Position numbers and translations under genes: made by a program. The notes under the pieces were generated by a model. That model had not been told where the DNA came from, made no database searches, and saw only the letters and a list, made by a program, of their open reading frames with translations. A DNA stretch of 37,658 nt from Clostridiales bacterium (GTDB taxonomy: Bacteria > Bacillota > Clostridia > Saccharofermentanales > Saccharofermentanaceae): NCBI GenBank assembly GCA_017617295.1, contig JAFZWN010000126.1:1-37658 (forward strand), given 5' to 3'. This document shows, one piece after another, positions 7,977 to 16,785 of this stretch (positions are counted from its first letter, which is position 1; each line of letters opens with the position of its first letter).

Positions 7977-10100
7977 ATGGGGAAGAAACTTGTCATCGTC
8001 GAGTCTCCGGCCAAGGCCAAGACAATCGGTCGTTATCTGGGGAAAGAGTATAAGATCACCGCGTCGGTCGGACATATCAGGGATCTGCCCGCCAACACTC
8101 TGGGAGTAAACGTAAATAATGAGTTTAAACCCATATATATAACCATGAGGGGCAAGGAGAAGGTCATCAAGGAACTTAAGGAACTTGCCGCTGATTCCGA
8201 GTATGTCTATATCGCGACCGACCCTGACCGTGAGGGAGAGGCGATCGCATGGCACATAGCAACTGTACTTAAGATCGATCCGACATCGAACTGCAGGATC
8301 ACGTTTAACGAGATCACCAAGAATGCGGTTCAGGCTGCCATCGGTACGCCGCGTGCGATCGATATGGATCTTGTAAATGCCCAGCAGGCGAGAAGGATAC
8401 TCGACAGGCTCGTAGGCTACGAGCTGAGCCCGCTTCTTTGGACCAAGATAAGAAAGGGTCTGTCCGCCGGCCGTGTACAGTCCGTTGCCACAAGACTCGT
8501 AATGGAACGTGATGCCCAGATCGATGCTTTTGTTCCCGAAGAGTACTGGCTTGTCAGCAGTATAGTAACTCCGGGATCCGTCAAGGATAAGTTCAAGATC
8601 AAATATCTCGGCACGATGAACGGGACCAAGCTCGAGAAGCGTAAGCTCTCGTGTAAGGAAGATGCCGACGGGGTCGTCGGGAATATCAAGGGTAAGGATT
8701 TTACCGTTACCGAGTTGAAGAAGAGCGATAAGGAGCGGAATCCCTATCCTCCTTTTACGACTTCAACATTGCAGCAGGAAGCTTCGAGGAGACTCGGATT
8801 CTCATCCAGAAAGACGATGTCCGTTGCACAGCAGCTCTATGAAGGTGTCGAGATCGGAGGCCAGGGTCAGACCGCTCTCGTATCTTATATCCGTACGGAT
8901 TCAGTCAGGATCTCCGATGAGGCGGTCGCTGCTTCCAGAGCCCTGATAGAAGAGAAGTACGGCAAGGAATATGTATGTCCTTATAAGAGGGCATATAAGA
9001 ATAAGAATTCGTCGCAGGATGCTCACGAGGCTATAAGGCCCACGCATTTTGATCTGTCGCCCGAGAGCGTCAAAGCGTCGCTTTCGACTGACCAGTTCAA
9101 GCTTTATAAGCTTATCTGGGACAGGTTCCTTTCCACGCAGATGAAGGCTGCGACGGTCAATGTTGTCACCCTTGATGCCGTATGCGGCGGTGAGGTCTTC
9201 AGGGCTTCGGGAGAGACCATCGTATTCCCGGGCTTCCTGAGAGCTTATGCAGATCTGACCGAAGACCAGGCAAAAGATGAAGATAAGGTGACTATTCCCG
9301 AGCTTTCGGAGGGGGATATCCTGAAGAATCTTGAAGTGCTCGCTGAACAGAAGTTCACGACGCCTCCGCCTCACTATACGGAAGCCACTCTTATCAAGGC
9401 TATGGAGGAAAACGGTATAGGAAGACCTTCGACATATGCCCCTACGATCACAGTAATCCTCGAGAGGAATTATGTCGAGAAGGAAGGCAAGAATATCAAG
9501 ATCACTGATCTCGGTAAGACTGTCACGACCATGCTCGAAGAGAACTTCAATCAGATCGTCGATGTATCGTTTACGGCCGACATGGAAGAGAAGCTCGACG
9601 ATGTCGAGAGTGGAAGCAAGGACTGGAAGCTGATACTGAAGGATTTCTATCCTCCGTTCCATCAGCAGATAGCCGATGCAGGCAAGAATATCGAGAAGGT
9701 CAAGCTCGAGGAGAAGCTTGGAGAGAACTGCCCCGAGTGCGGCAAGGAACTTCTCCTGAAAGAGGGAAGGTACGGTAAGTTTATCGCCTGTTCGAACTAT
9801 CCCGAGTGTAAGTATACCCGTAATATCGAAGTCCAGGCTAAGGGTAAGTGCCCTCTTTGCGGAGCGGGACTTCTGAGCCATAAGTCAGTCAAGTATAAGG
9901 GTAAGACATTCTATACCTGTGATAAGAAGGGCGAAGATCCCAACTGTGAATTCATCTCCTGGGATCTGCCCGTCGAAGACAAGAAGTGTGAGATCTGCGG
10001 AGCATACATGGTATGGAAGAGATACCGCGGAAGGACATATCCCCGCTGTTCCAACAAGGACTGTACTTCTCACAAGAGGAAAAAGAAGGAAGATGAGTGA
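7977..10100 (+). CDS. topA: DNA topoisomerase I (type IA)
   Basis: Relaxes negative supercoils through a 5'-phosphotyrosine intermediate. It has 707 residues. The TOPRIM domain starts at once (LVIVESPAKAKTIGRYLG) with the acidic DPDREGEAIAWH motif. The catalytic tyrosine is Tyr304 in SYIRTDS. The C-terminus carries three Cys4 zinc-ribbon units (CPECG...CSNYPEC, CPLCG...CDKKGEDPNC, CEICG...CSNKDC), then a basic tail (HKRKKKEDE). AGAAGGA lies nine bases before the ATG. The order dprA-topA-trmFO is conserved across many Firmicutes. Its last eight bases overlap trmFO. Confidence 0.98.
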   Translation: MGKKLVIVESPAKAKTIGRYLGKEYKITASVGHIRDLPANTLGVNVNNEFKPIYITMRGKEKVIKELKELAADSEYVYIATDPDREGEAIAWHIATVLKIDPTSNCRITFNEITKNAVQAAIGTPRAIDMDLVNAQQARRILDRLVGYELSPLLWTKIRKGLSAGRVQSVATRLVMERDAQIDAFVPEEYWLVSSIVTPGSVKDKFKIKYLGTMNGTKLEKRKLSCKEDADGVVGNIKGKDFTVTELKKSDKERNPYPPFTTSTLQQEASRRLGFSSRKTMSVAQQLYEGVEIGGQGQTALVSYIRTDSVRISDEAVAASRALIEEKYGKEYVCPYKRAYKNKNSSQDAHEAIRPTHFDLSPESVKASLSTDQFKLYKLIWDRFLSTQMKAATVNVVTLDAVCGGEVFRASGETIVFPGFLRAYADLTEDQAKDEDKVTIPELSEGDILKNLEVLAEQKFTTPPPHYTEATLIKAMEENGIGRPSTYAPTITVILERNYVEKEGKNIKITDLGKTVTTMLEENFNQIVDVSFTADMEEKLDDVESGSKDWKLILKDFYPPFHQQIADAGKNIEKVKLEEKLGENCPECGKELLLKEGRYGKFIACSNYPECKYTRNIEVQAKGKCPLCGAGLLSHKSVKYKGKTFYTCDKKGEDPNCEFISWDLPVEDKKCEICGAYMVWKRYRGRTYPRCSNKDCTSHKRKKKEDE

Positions 10101-11448
10101 TACTCCTTACGTCAACGTAATAGGTGCAGGTCTGGCCGGATGCGAGGCCGCGCATATTATCTCGAGACTCGGTGTGCGTGTGATGCTTTATGAGATGAAG
10201 CCTCAGAAGAAGAGTCCCGCACACAGAAGTGACGGATTCGCGGAGCTCGTATGCAGTAATTCCCTTCGTGCCGCCGATATCACCAATGCCGTTGGACTTC
10301 TCAAGGAAGAACTCCGAAGGCTTGGCTCTCTGATAATGGAATCCGCCGATAAGGCGTCTATACCTGCGGGCGGCGCTCTGGCGGTGGACCGTGAAGAGTT
10401 CTCCTCGTATATAACCCGTAAGATAATGGAAGATCCCAATATCGAAGTGATAGAGGGTGAAGTTACTGATATTCCCGAAGACAATATTACCGTTATAGCC
10501 ACGGGGCCGCTTACCGACGGTGAGCTTTATGAGAGCATAATGAAGCTGACGGGCGGAGATTCCCTTCATTTCTTCGATGCTGCCGCTCCTATCGTATCCT
10601 GTGATTCCATCAACATGGATAAAGCTTTTCGAGCATCCAGATATGGTAAGGGGGGAGACGATTACATCAACTGCCCGATGGATAAGGAAGAGTATCTGAA
10701 CTTCTATCATGAGCTTATCAATGCCGAGAGGGCTGATGTAAAAGGTTTTGACAGAGAGATCGTATTCGAGGGGTGTATGCCTATCGAGACGATGGCATCA
10801 AGAGGGGAGGACACGATGAGGTTCGGACCTCTTAAGCCGGTCGGTCTTATAGATCCGAAGACCGGCAGGGAGCCTTATGCCTGCCTTCAGCTTAGGCAGG
10901 ATGACCGTGCCAGTTCCATGTATAATCTCGTTGGCTTTCAGACGAGGCTAAAGTTCGGCGAGCAGAAGAGGGTCTTCGGGCTGATCCCGGGGCTTGAGAA
11001 CGCCGAGTATCTCAGGATGGGAGTAATGCACAGGAACACATATCTTAATTCTCCCGGCCTCCTTAATAAGGATTATTCCATGAGAGATAATGGCAACATT
11101 TTCTTTGCCGGACAGATAACCGGAGTGGAAGGATATATCGAATCCACGGCTTCCGGATTTATGGCCGGGTTATACGCGGGTCTTAAAGCCAGAGGTATCG
11201 AAGGGGTTATGCATCCTTCGTCTATGACGGTTATCGGTTCGATGGCCGAATATATTTCCGACAGCAGTGTCACCAAGTTCGTTCCAATGAATGCCAATTT
11301 CGGTATAGTGGCACCTTATCCCAAGAAGTTCAAGGGGAAGAACGGAAAGAAAGAGAAAAATGCCGCTATAGCGGAGAGATCGCTCGGGGTCATTGAAGAA
11401 TTCTCGGGTATAATAAAAGAATATACATGTGAAGATCGCGGAGAATAA
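10093..11448 (+). CDS. trmFO: tRNA (uracil-5-)-methyltransferase TrmFO (folate/FAD dependent)
   Basis: Methylates U54 of tRNA using methylenetetrahydrofolate and reduced FAD. It has 451 residues from the ATG at 10093, inside the last codons of topA with the ribosome site AGAAGGA in the topA end; the frame is open further upstream, but only within topA. The FAD-binding motif is VIGAGLAGCEAA near the N-terminus. Other GidA-like marks are CSNSLRAADITNAVGLLKEE, the Cys-containing segment VFEGCMPIETMASRG, and the second nucleotide motif FFAGQITGVEGYIES. The overlap indicates translational coupling. Confidence 0.97.
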   Translation: MSDTPYVNVIGAGLAGCEAAHIISRLGVRVMLYEMKPQKKSPAHRSDGFAELVCSNSLRAADITNAVGLLKEELRRLGSLIMESADKASIPAGGALAVDREEFSSYITRKIMEDPNIEVIEGEVTDIPEDNITVIATGPLTDGELYESIMKLTGGDSLHFFDAAAPIVSCDSINMDKAFRASRYGKGGDDYINCPMDKEEYLNFYHELINAERADVKGFDREIVFEGCMPIETMASRGEDTMRFGPLKPVGLIDPKTGREPYACLQLRQDDRASSMYNLVGFQTRLKFGEQKRVFGLIPGLENAEYLRMGVMHRNTYLNSPGLLNKDYSMRDNGNIFFAGQITGVEGYIESTASGFMAGLYAGLKARGIEGVMHPSSMTVIGSMAEYISDSSVTKFVPMNANFGIVAPYPKKFKGKNGKKEKNAAIAERSLGVIEEFSGIIKEYTCEDRGE

Positions 11449-11450
11449 CG

Positions 11451-12557
11451 ATGAAGGATAAGAAAGAAGAGACAGCTGAGGAGAAAAAAGGACCGGTCAA
11501 GAGGTTTATAGCTTCGGTGGCGGATAACTTTACGACACTTGTCGGTGTCAATTTTCTATATGCCGTTTTTAATATCCCTATGATGCTCCTGGCATTCGTT
11601 TTTGTGCTGGTCTTTCTTCCTATGGCTAACCCGATATTCGTTCCCGAGAACTTTTATGCTTTCATGGCTGATGCCGGCGTAGTGTCAGCGGAAGGCACGG
11701 ACGGATTGGGTCAGCTCTACTATATGATCACGGCACTTTGCGCCATGATCCTGATGGGTACGGGGCTTATCTGTGTCGGTCCTTTCCAGGTCGGATTCTC
11801 GCAGGTCTACCGAAATATCTACAGGAAAAAGGAAGTTTCTCTCTGGGGCGATTTTAAAGAAGGTATGAAGAAGAACTGGAAGCAGGGACTCGGTGCCTGT
11901 ATCGTATCTCTGATAGTTACTCCCGTTCTTCTTCTGGGAATGGCATATTATTCCAATAACGATTCCACGGTAGGGACGGTCATCTCGACGCTGTTCGTTG
12001 TCGTATTCTTTATCTTTACGGCTGTTCAGAATTTTGTATATCAGGAGATCGTTTCCATAGATCTTCCTCTCGGCAAACTGTATAAGAATGCATGGCTGTT
12101 CTTCCTTTTGAAGTTCGGACCGTGCGTCGGTATGTCGGGCGCCGTTATAGCTGCTCTGATGCTTGTCCCGTTTGCTCTTATCCTCAGTACTTCGCTGTTC
12201 GGATACGGACTTGCCGTTTTATGGTTCCTTGCCATCGTGATCTGGTTTACCCAGTTTATGTATGCTTTTGCGACCGGTGAGTTCATAAACCAGTATGTGG
12301 CTCCGGGAGCTTCTTCATCTTCGGAATCCGAAGGAGAGAAAGATGCTGACGGGGATGATGAGTCAGACGATGATAATGATGAAGACGAATCCGTTGACGA
12401 CGATGATGACGATGACGACTCGGAAGATGACGGGGATACGGAAGGCGATCCGGAAGATGATGACGACAGTGATGAGGACTCTGATCAGGAAGAGACTTCT
12501 GATGATGATATTGAAGAAGTAAAGGAAACGGCTGACAAAGAAAACGGCGGGGCTTGA
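11451..12557 (+). CDS. YesL-like (DUF624) membrane protein with a long Asp/Glu tail
   Basis: A 368-residue integral membrane protein that starts two bases after trmFO. Residues 1-280 contain about five or six membrane segments and the YesL-type signature of a cytoplasmic loop (GFSQVYRNIYRKKEVSLWGDFKEGMKKNWKQ). YesL proteins often sit next to sugar transport genes and have no known activity; here the context is topA-trmFO upstream and two PP2C-like genes downstream. The striking part is residues 287-368: about 48 of 82 are Asp or Glu, including eight Asp in a row, with only a few Ser, Gly and Lys. The DNA there is rich in GAT/GAC/GAA repeats, suggesting slippage growth. Positive-inside charge suggests the tail is cytoplasmic. 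It could bind cations or basic proteins; that is speculation. Confidence 0.75.
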   Translation: MKDKKEETAEEKKGPVKRFIASVADNFTTLVGVNFLYAVFNIPMMLLAFVFVLVFLPMANPIFVPENFYAFMADAGVVSAEGTDGLGQLYYMITALCAMILMGTGLICVGPFQVGFSQVYRNIYRKKEVSLWGDFKEGMKKNWKQGLGACIVSLIVTPVLLLGMAYYSNNDSTVGTVISTLFVVVFFIFTAVQNFVYQEIVSIDLPLGKLYKNAWLFFLLKFGPCVGMSGAVIAALMLVPFALILSTSLFGYGLAVLWFLAIVIWFTQFMYAFATGEFINQYVAPGASSSSESEGEKDADGDDESDDDNDEDESVDDDDDDDDSEDDGDTEGDPEDDDDSDEDSDQEETSDDDIEEVKETADKENGGA

Positions 12558-12558
12558 T

Positions 12559-13440
12559 ATGGAAGAACTGATGCCGAGATTTATTATTCTGGCTCTTTTT
12601 CTGCTACTTGTATCCATGAGTACGTTCTCGTTCTTTGTCATATATTATCTGAGGCATATCAAAGCGATCCACCGTTCAAAAAAAGCAATGGGAAAGGAAG
12701 AACTCCTTTCGATCGATGTTGCGTATTTCTGTGAAGTCGGTAAACGTCCCAGACAGGAAGATGCCTATTTCATTTCTCCACTGGAAGAGTTCGGGAAGAA
12801 CGGTGTCGTTGTGGCCATTTCTGACGGAATGGGCGGTCTCAAGTACGGTGACGAGATCAGTAACGAGACTGTTAAGCAGATAGAGAGACTCTGTCCGCTG
12901 TCCTTTTTCGGAGCGGAGAAGACCTCTGATGACATAAGAAAGATATCCAACCGTATATATGAGCAGTACAGGCTCGAGGGTGGCGCCACGCTGGCTATGG
13001 TCCATATATATAATAACTATATGAATTTCTATAGTGTAGGGGACAGTGACATAATACTCGTGCGTAACGGGCAGGCAACGATCCTGAATCCCAGACAGAA
13101 CTATGTTTCCGTTCTTATAAAGAAACTCATACGCGGCAACAAGACAACGCATGATGCATACGCGAACAATAAATCAAGAGCCCTGGTGGAGTTTATCGGA
13201 AATCAGAATCCTAGAGTACTATATACTACGGCTCCGATCAGGCTATATGATTCCGATACCGTAATAGTAAGTTCCGACGGACTGACGGATGCGATCCCCT
13301 GGAACTCTATTCCAAAATACATTTTCGGTAATGCCAAGAATATCGCTTTAAACCTGAAGAATACAGTCAAGAGCCGTTCGTATCCGAAGCAGGACAACTA
13401 TACTTCGGTCATCATCTCGCTTAAGAGGGGGCTTCTATGA
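12559..13440 (+). CDS. Membrane-anchored PP2C-family Ser/Thr protein phosphatase
   Basis: A 293-residue protein with one N-terminal membrane segment (about residues 8-31), a basic linker, then a PP2C (PPM) domain. Metal-binding and catalytic motifs are intact: RPRQEDAYF, the DGMGG motif with Asp89, GDSDIILVRNGQ, SSDGLTD and the final Asp-Asn pair in KQDNYTSVIIS. It should remove phosphate from Ser/Thr near the cytoplasmic membrane face. It begins one base after the YesL-like gene and shares an ATGA overlap with the next gene, so it is translationally coupled to both. No kinase is adjacent; the only kinase in the window is at 35241-37262, which has its own PP2C, so the partner of this enzyme is unknown. 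Confidence 0.9.
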   Translation: MEELMPRFIILALFLLLVSMSTFSFFVIYYLRHIKAIHRSKKAMGKEELLSIDVAYFCEVGKRPRQEDAYFISPLEEFGKNGVVVAISDGMGGLKYGDEISNETVKQIERLCPLSFFGAEKTSDDIRKISNRIYEQYRLEGGATLAMVHIYNNYMNFYSVGDSDIILVRNGQATILNPRQNYVSVLIKKLIRGNKTTHDAYANNKSRALVEFIGNQNPRVLYTTAPIRLYDSDTVIVSSDGLTDAIPWNSIPKYIFGNAKNIALNLKNTVKSRSYPKQDNYTSVIISLKRGLL

Positions 13441-13997
13441 TCGAGTATTTTCCACTGATGCATAAAGGCGGCGCGGAAGAGTATTTTGACAGCCTGATAC
13501 TGAACTTCAGCGGCAATCTGACGGCGTTTCTCTATTACGGCAGTTCGGAGCGTAATGTCTCTTCGGGCACCCGCGAGAAAAAAGCCGCCGCCGATATAAT
13601 CAATAACTGTAAGGATATCCCTTTCGAAGAAGTAAGCAAGAGTATCGCTTCTGTTATGAACGACAGCAGCGAATATATGGTCATCAGGATCAGCGACAGC
13701 AAGGTCGAATCTGATTGCAGGGGAAAGGTCAACGGCTATCTTCTCAAGAAAGGGGAGATCAAGCGCCTCCCGAACGGCATGATACGTCCCGACGTCGATG
13801 ACCGTATCGTAGTGGGGACTGCCGCGTTTTATAAGAAGCTGTCCCTTCCCGCGATCCTCGCCGACAGCATGGTGTCGATAAGTGCCGAGGAGTGGATGGA
13901 TAACATGATCTGCAGGATCTCCGAGAAGACGATGCTCGCGGAGGGCAATCTCACCGCGCTCACTCTGATGGTCAGAGCGGAAGATATCAGGGTTTGA
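13437..13997 (+). CDS. Small PP2C-like protein lacking metal-binding residues (putative pseudophosphatase)
   Basis: A 186-residue soluble protein whose ATG overlaps the stop of the preceding phosphatase (ATGA). I do not recognise a named family. Its order of segments mimics PP2C: a strand where DGMGG would sit reads FLYYGSSE, a KVNGYLLKKGEIKRL segment parallels the NVGDSR...NGxxxxL strand, DDRIVVGTAAFYKKLS parallels the SDGLTD segment, and EGNLTALTLMV parallels the final D-N-x-T strand. The Asp ligands of the two-metal site are missing from all of these places, so catalysis is not expected. The PP2C relation is inference from strand order and synteny. It could regulate or scaffold the active phosphatase. 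Confidence 0.6.
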   Translation: MIEYFPLMHKGGAEEYFDSLILNFSGNLTAFLYYGSSERNVSSGTREKKAAADIINNCKDIPFEEVSKSIASVMNDSSEYMVIRISDSKVESDCRGKVNGYLLKKGEIKRLPNGMIRPDVDDRIVVGTAAFYKKLSLPAILADSMVSISAEEWMDNMICRISEKTMLAEGNLTALTLMVRAEDIRV

Positions 13998-14042
13998 TCT
14001 GCGGTAAAAAGCAATGACTGTACAGGTTAACTATTGAGAAAA

Positions 14043-14085
14043 CAGTTATCCTAAATGAATCGTTTTTCAAATAATAGGATACCTG
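14043..14085. other. Imperfect inverted repeat between convergent genes
   Basis: Arms 14043-14053 and 14075-14085 are complementary at 10 of 11 bases, with a 21-base loop that can form an inner 4-bp stem (14056-14059 with 14066-14069). It sits between the convergent pseudophosphatase and DUF3592-type genes and may act as a weak bidirectional terminator. It has no proper T run after the outer arms. Confidence 0.4.
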
Positions 14086-14121
14086 ATGCTTGGGCTTGCT
14101 TATCAGCTTATATAGCCTAAG

Positions 14122-15009
14122 TCACCTGCCGAACGTAAGGTTGAAAGAAGAGCCGTCGACTGCGCCGTGCAGGACGCCGTATATCAGAAAAAGCCCGACG
14201 GCCAGGAGTATGATGGCGGGGAAGATGTTCTTAACGATCCTCTTGCCGGCGGGTGCCATGATAAATCCCTGATCGCGTGGATCGACATCGATCGATACAG
14301 TCTCGCCCATTGCCACGGGAACGCTCATGCTGTAGGGAAGGACGTCATAAAATGCCTCGATCGTACCTTCGTCCGTTTCGTAACTGAAAAGAGGGGATGA
14401 ACTTACGACCGTCCTGTAGCCCGTATCATCGGATACTCTCGAGATCTTTCTTATATAGCCGGTGCATGTGGCGGAAACGCTCATACTGTAGATGCGGATC
14501 TTTTCGGTCATTATCATCAGAATGTCGATAAGAAAAAGAAGGCCTATGCCGCCTATAAAGACGCCGGCGATGAAATATATCTTTTCGACGTAGTTTTCGT
14601 AAGTCAGAAGAAAATACAGAGCCGGCATGGCGACGGTCAGCGCGACCGAAAAAAGGATAAAGACAAACGACTTAAACTTGTCGTGAGATACGGCAGAATT
14701 TCTGACGCCTTTATAAAAGGTCGTGGAAAAGATGAAAAATATTACCGCTGCCAGGCAGATGTATAACAGTCCGCGGGAAGATGCGAGGAATCTTGATCCG
14801 ATCGAGAAGACCGCGTACATGGCGAATGCGGCTCCGCCTATGATCAAGATCGTTTTCATGGGGGAAGCGACCTCCGGTGTGTTGCCGCGTCTGTTCATCT
14901 GTTCGCGGAACTGCTCGCGCATTGTCTGATGCAAGGCGCCGATATCACTATTGCTTATTTCCTGCATCGTGCTTCGGATATACCTGTAATCGGTATTATC
15001 GTATCTCAT
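14122..15009 (-). CDS. DUF3592-like membrane protein
   Basis: A 295-residue protein. A cytoplasmic N-terminal region of about 50 polar residues (rich in Gln and Arg) leads into four hydrophobic segments (roughly residues 52-70, 80-98, 112-132 and 140-165). A soluble beta-rich domain follows (SVSATCTGYIRKISRV...PLFSYETDEGTIEAFYDVLPYSM...GETVSIDVDPRDQGFIM), then a final membrane segment (VKNIFPAIILLAVGLFLIYGVL). The pattern of a TGxI strand, a Y(x)5G middle and a final DPxDP-like turn matches the DUF3592 fold. The function is unknown. The ribosome site is weak (AGGGG). It is monocistronic and convergent with the PP2C operon. Confidence 0.75.
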   Translation of the reverse strand: MRYDNTDYRYIRSTMQEISNSDIGALHQTMREQFREQMNRRGNTPEVASPMKTILIIGGAAFAMYAVFSIGSRFLASSRGLLYICLAAVIFFIFSTTFYKGVRNSAVSHDKFKSFVFILFSVALTVAMPALYFLLTYENYVEKIYFIAGVFIGGIGLLFLIDILMIMTEKIRIYSMSVSATCTGYIRKISRVSDDTGYRTVVSSSPLFSYETDEGTIEAFYDVLPYSMSVPVAMGETVSIDVDPRDQGFIMAPAGKRIVKNIFPAIILLAVGLFLIYGVLHGAVDGSSFNLTFGR

Positions 15010-15168
15010 GGTGATCTACCCCTTATGTTTGTTAATAGCCCTTTATATTCCACGGGTATTATATCATAAATAGCGCCGGTACCCGTGAAGGAGAAGACTG
15101 CCGGGCTGTTGTGCTTATCTGACCGAAAACGAGAGACTGAGGCAGAGATAAACCTGCCATCATGCCGC

Positions 15169-15237
15169 TGTCCCTGATCTTTGGTTTGTAACCGCAGATT
15201 TATGTACAAAGGTAGGGACAAACCCGCCTCTGTCCCT
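15169..15237. repeat. Dispersed 69-bp repeat, copy 1 (core in one orientation)
   Basis: This 69-base element starts and ends with TGTCCCT and is matched by another 69-base copy at 30054-30122 (41 of the first 52 bases identical). The last 24 bases (15214-15237) begin AGGGACA and end TGTCCCT, a perfect inverted repeat around a 10-base core. That 24-mer is the exact reverse complement of its counterpart in copy 2, so the core is flipped. A lone AGGGACAG follows at 15276-15283. The whole 383-base spacer 15010-15392 holds only this element and the lysC terminator. It resembles REP/MITE-like elements; no transposase is in view. Confidence 0.8.
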
Positions 15238-15339
15238 GGTCCGGTACATAAAAATGCGGAATTTAGCATTAAAGTAGGGACAGCATAGTGAAAGCGGGGG
15301 TTTTAGCTGAAGATATCTAAAGAAGATCGCGAAAGGCGC

Positions 15340-15372
15340 CAAACAAAAACACCGGCGCGCAGGCACCGGTGT
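15340..15372 (-). terminator. Terminator of aspartate kinase gene
   Basis: A 7-bp GC-rich stem ACACCGG (15349-15355) / CCGGTGT (15366-15372). On the minus strand it is followed by TTTTTGTTT. It lies 20 bases past the lysC stop. Confidence 0.85.
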
Positions 15373-15392
15373 CTTATATGAAATATCCTTTA

Positions 15393-16745
15393 TCAATATC
15401 TGAAGAGCTCTTTGTAAAGAACTCTTACGGCGTAGTCGGTATATGCTTCGGAGACGCCGAACATGAGCGAGATCTCGGAGGCGCCCTGGTTAACGATCTT
15501 CAGGTTGATACCGGCGTTGGAAAGGGCGGATGCGGCTCTTGCCATGATACCGACGCTCTTTTTCATGCCCTGGCCGACGATCATTACTATCGCGAGATCC
15601 TTCTCGACATGGACTGAATCAGCCTTGAGCTCATTCTTTATACGGTTAACGATTATCTGCTCTTTCTCGTCGGTCATGTATTTCTTTCTGACGATTATGG
15701 TAACTGAATCGATACCCGAAGGGATGTGCTCGATCGAGATGCCTTCTTCTGTGAAGATCTTGAGGAGCTTCATGAGGAAGCCGATCTCGTGGTTCATGAG
15801 ATACTTATCGATCGTTATCGTCATGAAGCCTTTCTCGCCTGCGATACCAGTAACGAGGGAATCGTACTTGGAACGGGAAGCGACGATCTTGGTGCCGGGA
15901 GCCGAAGGGTTGTTGGTGTTCTTGATGTGAACGGGGATGCCTCTTACGAAAACGGGATATAAAGCCTCTTCGTGAAGCACCTGGAATCCCGCGTAAGCGA
16001 GCTCTCTCATCTCGTCGTAGGTGATCTCCTTGATAGGGAAGGGGTTATTTACGAGATTGGGATTAACGGCATAAACATTATCGACGTCGGTCCAGTTCTC
16101 GTAGCATTCTGCTCCGACTGCACCCGCAAGGATGGATCCCGTGATGTCGGAACCTCCTCTTGAGAATGTGATGATCTGACCGTCCTTGCTGTAACCGTAG
16201 AACCCGGGGAAGATACAGAGCTTTCTCTCATACTTCAGGTTCTCGAGGTTATCGTAGGACTCTCCGAGGATACGTGCCTTGCCTGCTTCGTCATGTTCGA
16301 GGTAAAGGCCGCACTTCAAAGGATTGCAGTATACGGCGGGATGACCTTCCTTTGTAAGGAAAGCGGCGACTAATCTGGCACTGCTGTCCTCGCCCATAGC
16401 CTTGACGGAATCAAGGTAAGCGACATTGTCTGTATAGGGAGCCCCGGCGATCTCCTTAAGGTTATCGGTGATCTCTCCGATTACTTCGGGGATGCCGAGT
16501 TCGTCAGTGATCTCCTTGAATCTGGCGATGACCGCATCGAGTTCTTCGTCGTAGGAGTCTCCTGCGAGACGGGCCTTGGCGACTGCGATAAGAAGGTCCG
16601 TGACCTTGATATCGTCGGAAGTCCTCTTACCTGGAGCCGATACAACGATTATATGTCTGTCCGGGTCTGCAAGGACTATATTACAGACCTTTCTGATCTG
16701 AAACGCATTGGCAAGTGACGTGCCGCCGAACTTTGCGATCTTCAT
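15393..16745 (-). CDS. lysC: Aspartate kinase
   Basis: Phosphorylates aspartate, the first step toward lysine, threonine and methionine. It has 450 residues. The N-terminal amino-acid kinase domain opens with KFGGTS and contains TFSRGGSDITGSILAGAV and the WTDVDNVYAVNP segment. The C-terminus carries two ACT-like regulatory regions (about residues 300-450; GFMTITIDKYLMNHEIGFLMKL and VGIMARAASALSNAGINLKIVNQGAS), where lysine or threonine feedback is expected. It is a monofunctional enzyme with no homoserine dehydrogenase fused. AGAGG lies upstream of the ATG. It is transcribed alone, divergently from yqeG. The short leader leaves no room for a lysine riboswitch, so control is probably allosteric. 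Confidence 0.96.
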   Translation of the reverse strand: MKIAKFGGTSLANAFQIRKVCNIVLADPDRHIIVVSAPGKRTSDDIKVTDLLIAVAKARLAGDSYDEELDAVIARFKEITDELGIPEVIGEITDNLKEIAGAPYTDNVAYLDSVKAMGEDSSARLVAAFLTKEGHPAVYCNPLKCGLYLEHDEAGKARILGESYDNLENLKYERKLCIFPGFYGYSKDGQIITFSRGGSDITGSILAGAVGAECYENWTDVDNVYAVNPNLVNNPFPIKEITYDEMRELAYAGFQVLHEEALYPVFVRGIPVHIKNTNNPSAPGTKIVASRSKYDSLVTGIAGEKGFMTITIDKYLMNHEIGFLMKLLKIFTEEGISIEHIPSGIDSVTIIVRKKYMTDEKEQIIVNRIKNELKADSVHVEKDLAIVMIVGQGMKKSVGIMARAASALSNAGINLKIVNQGASEISLMFGVSEAYTDYAVRVLYKELFRY

Positions 16746-16785
16746 ATAAATACCTCTTTATTTCTCCGTGATTTCTTCTTTGACT

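Noticed and set aside
8901..9881. Minus-strand open frame of 326 codons opposite topA
   Set aside because: The plus strand is unambiguous topoisomerase I here; the antisense frame has no motif or start signal.
15010..15392. Small gene in the spacer between the DUF3592-type gene and lysC
   Set aside because: Minus-strand open frames of 78-87 codons exist, but they run through the repeat and the terminator and have no ribosome site.
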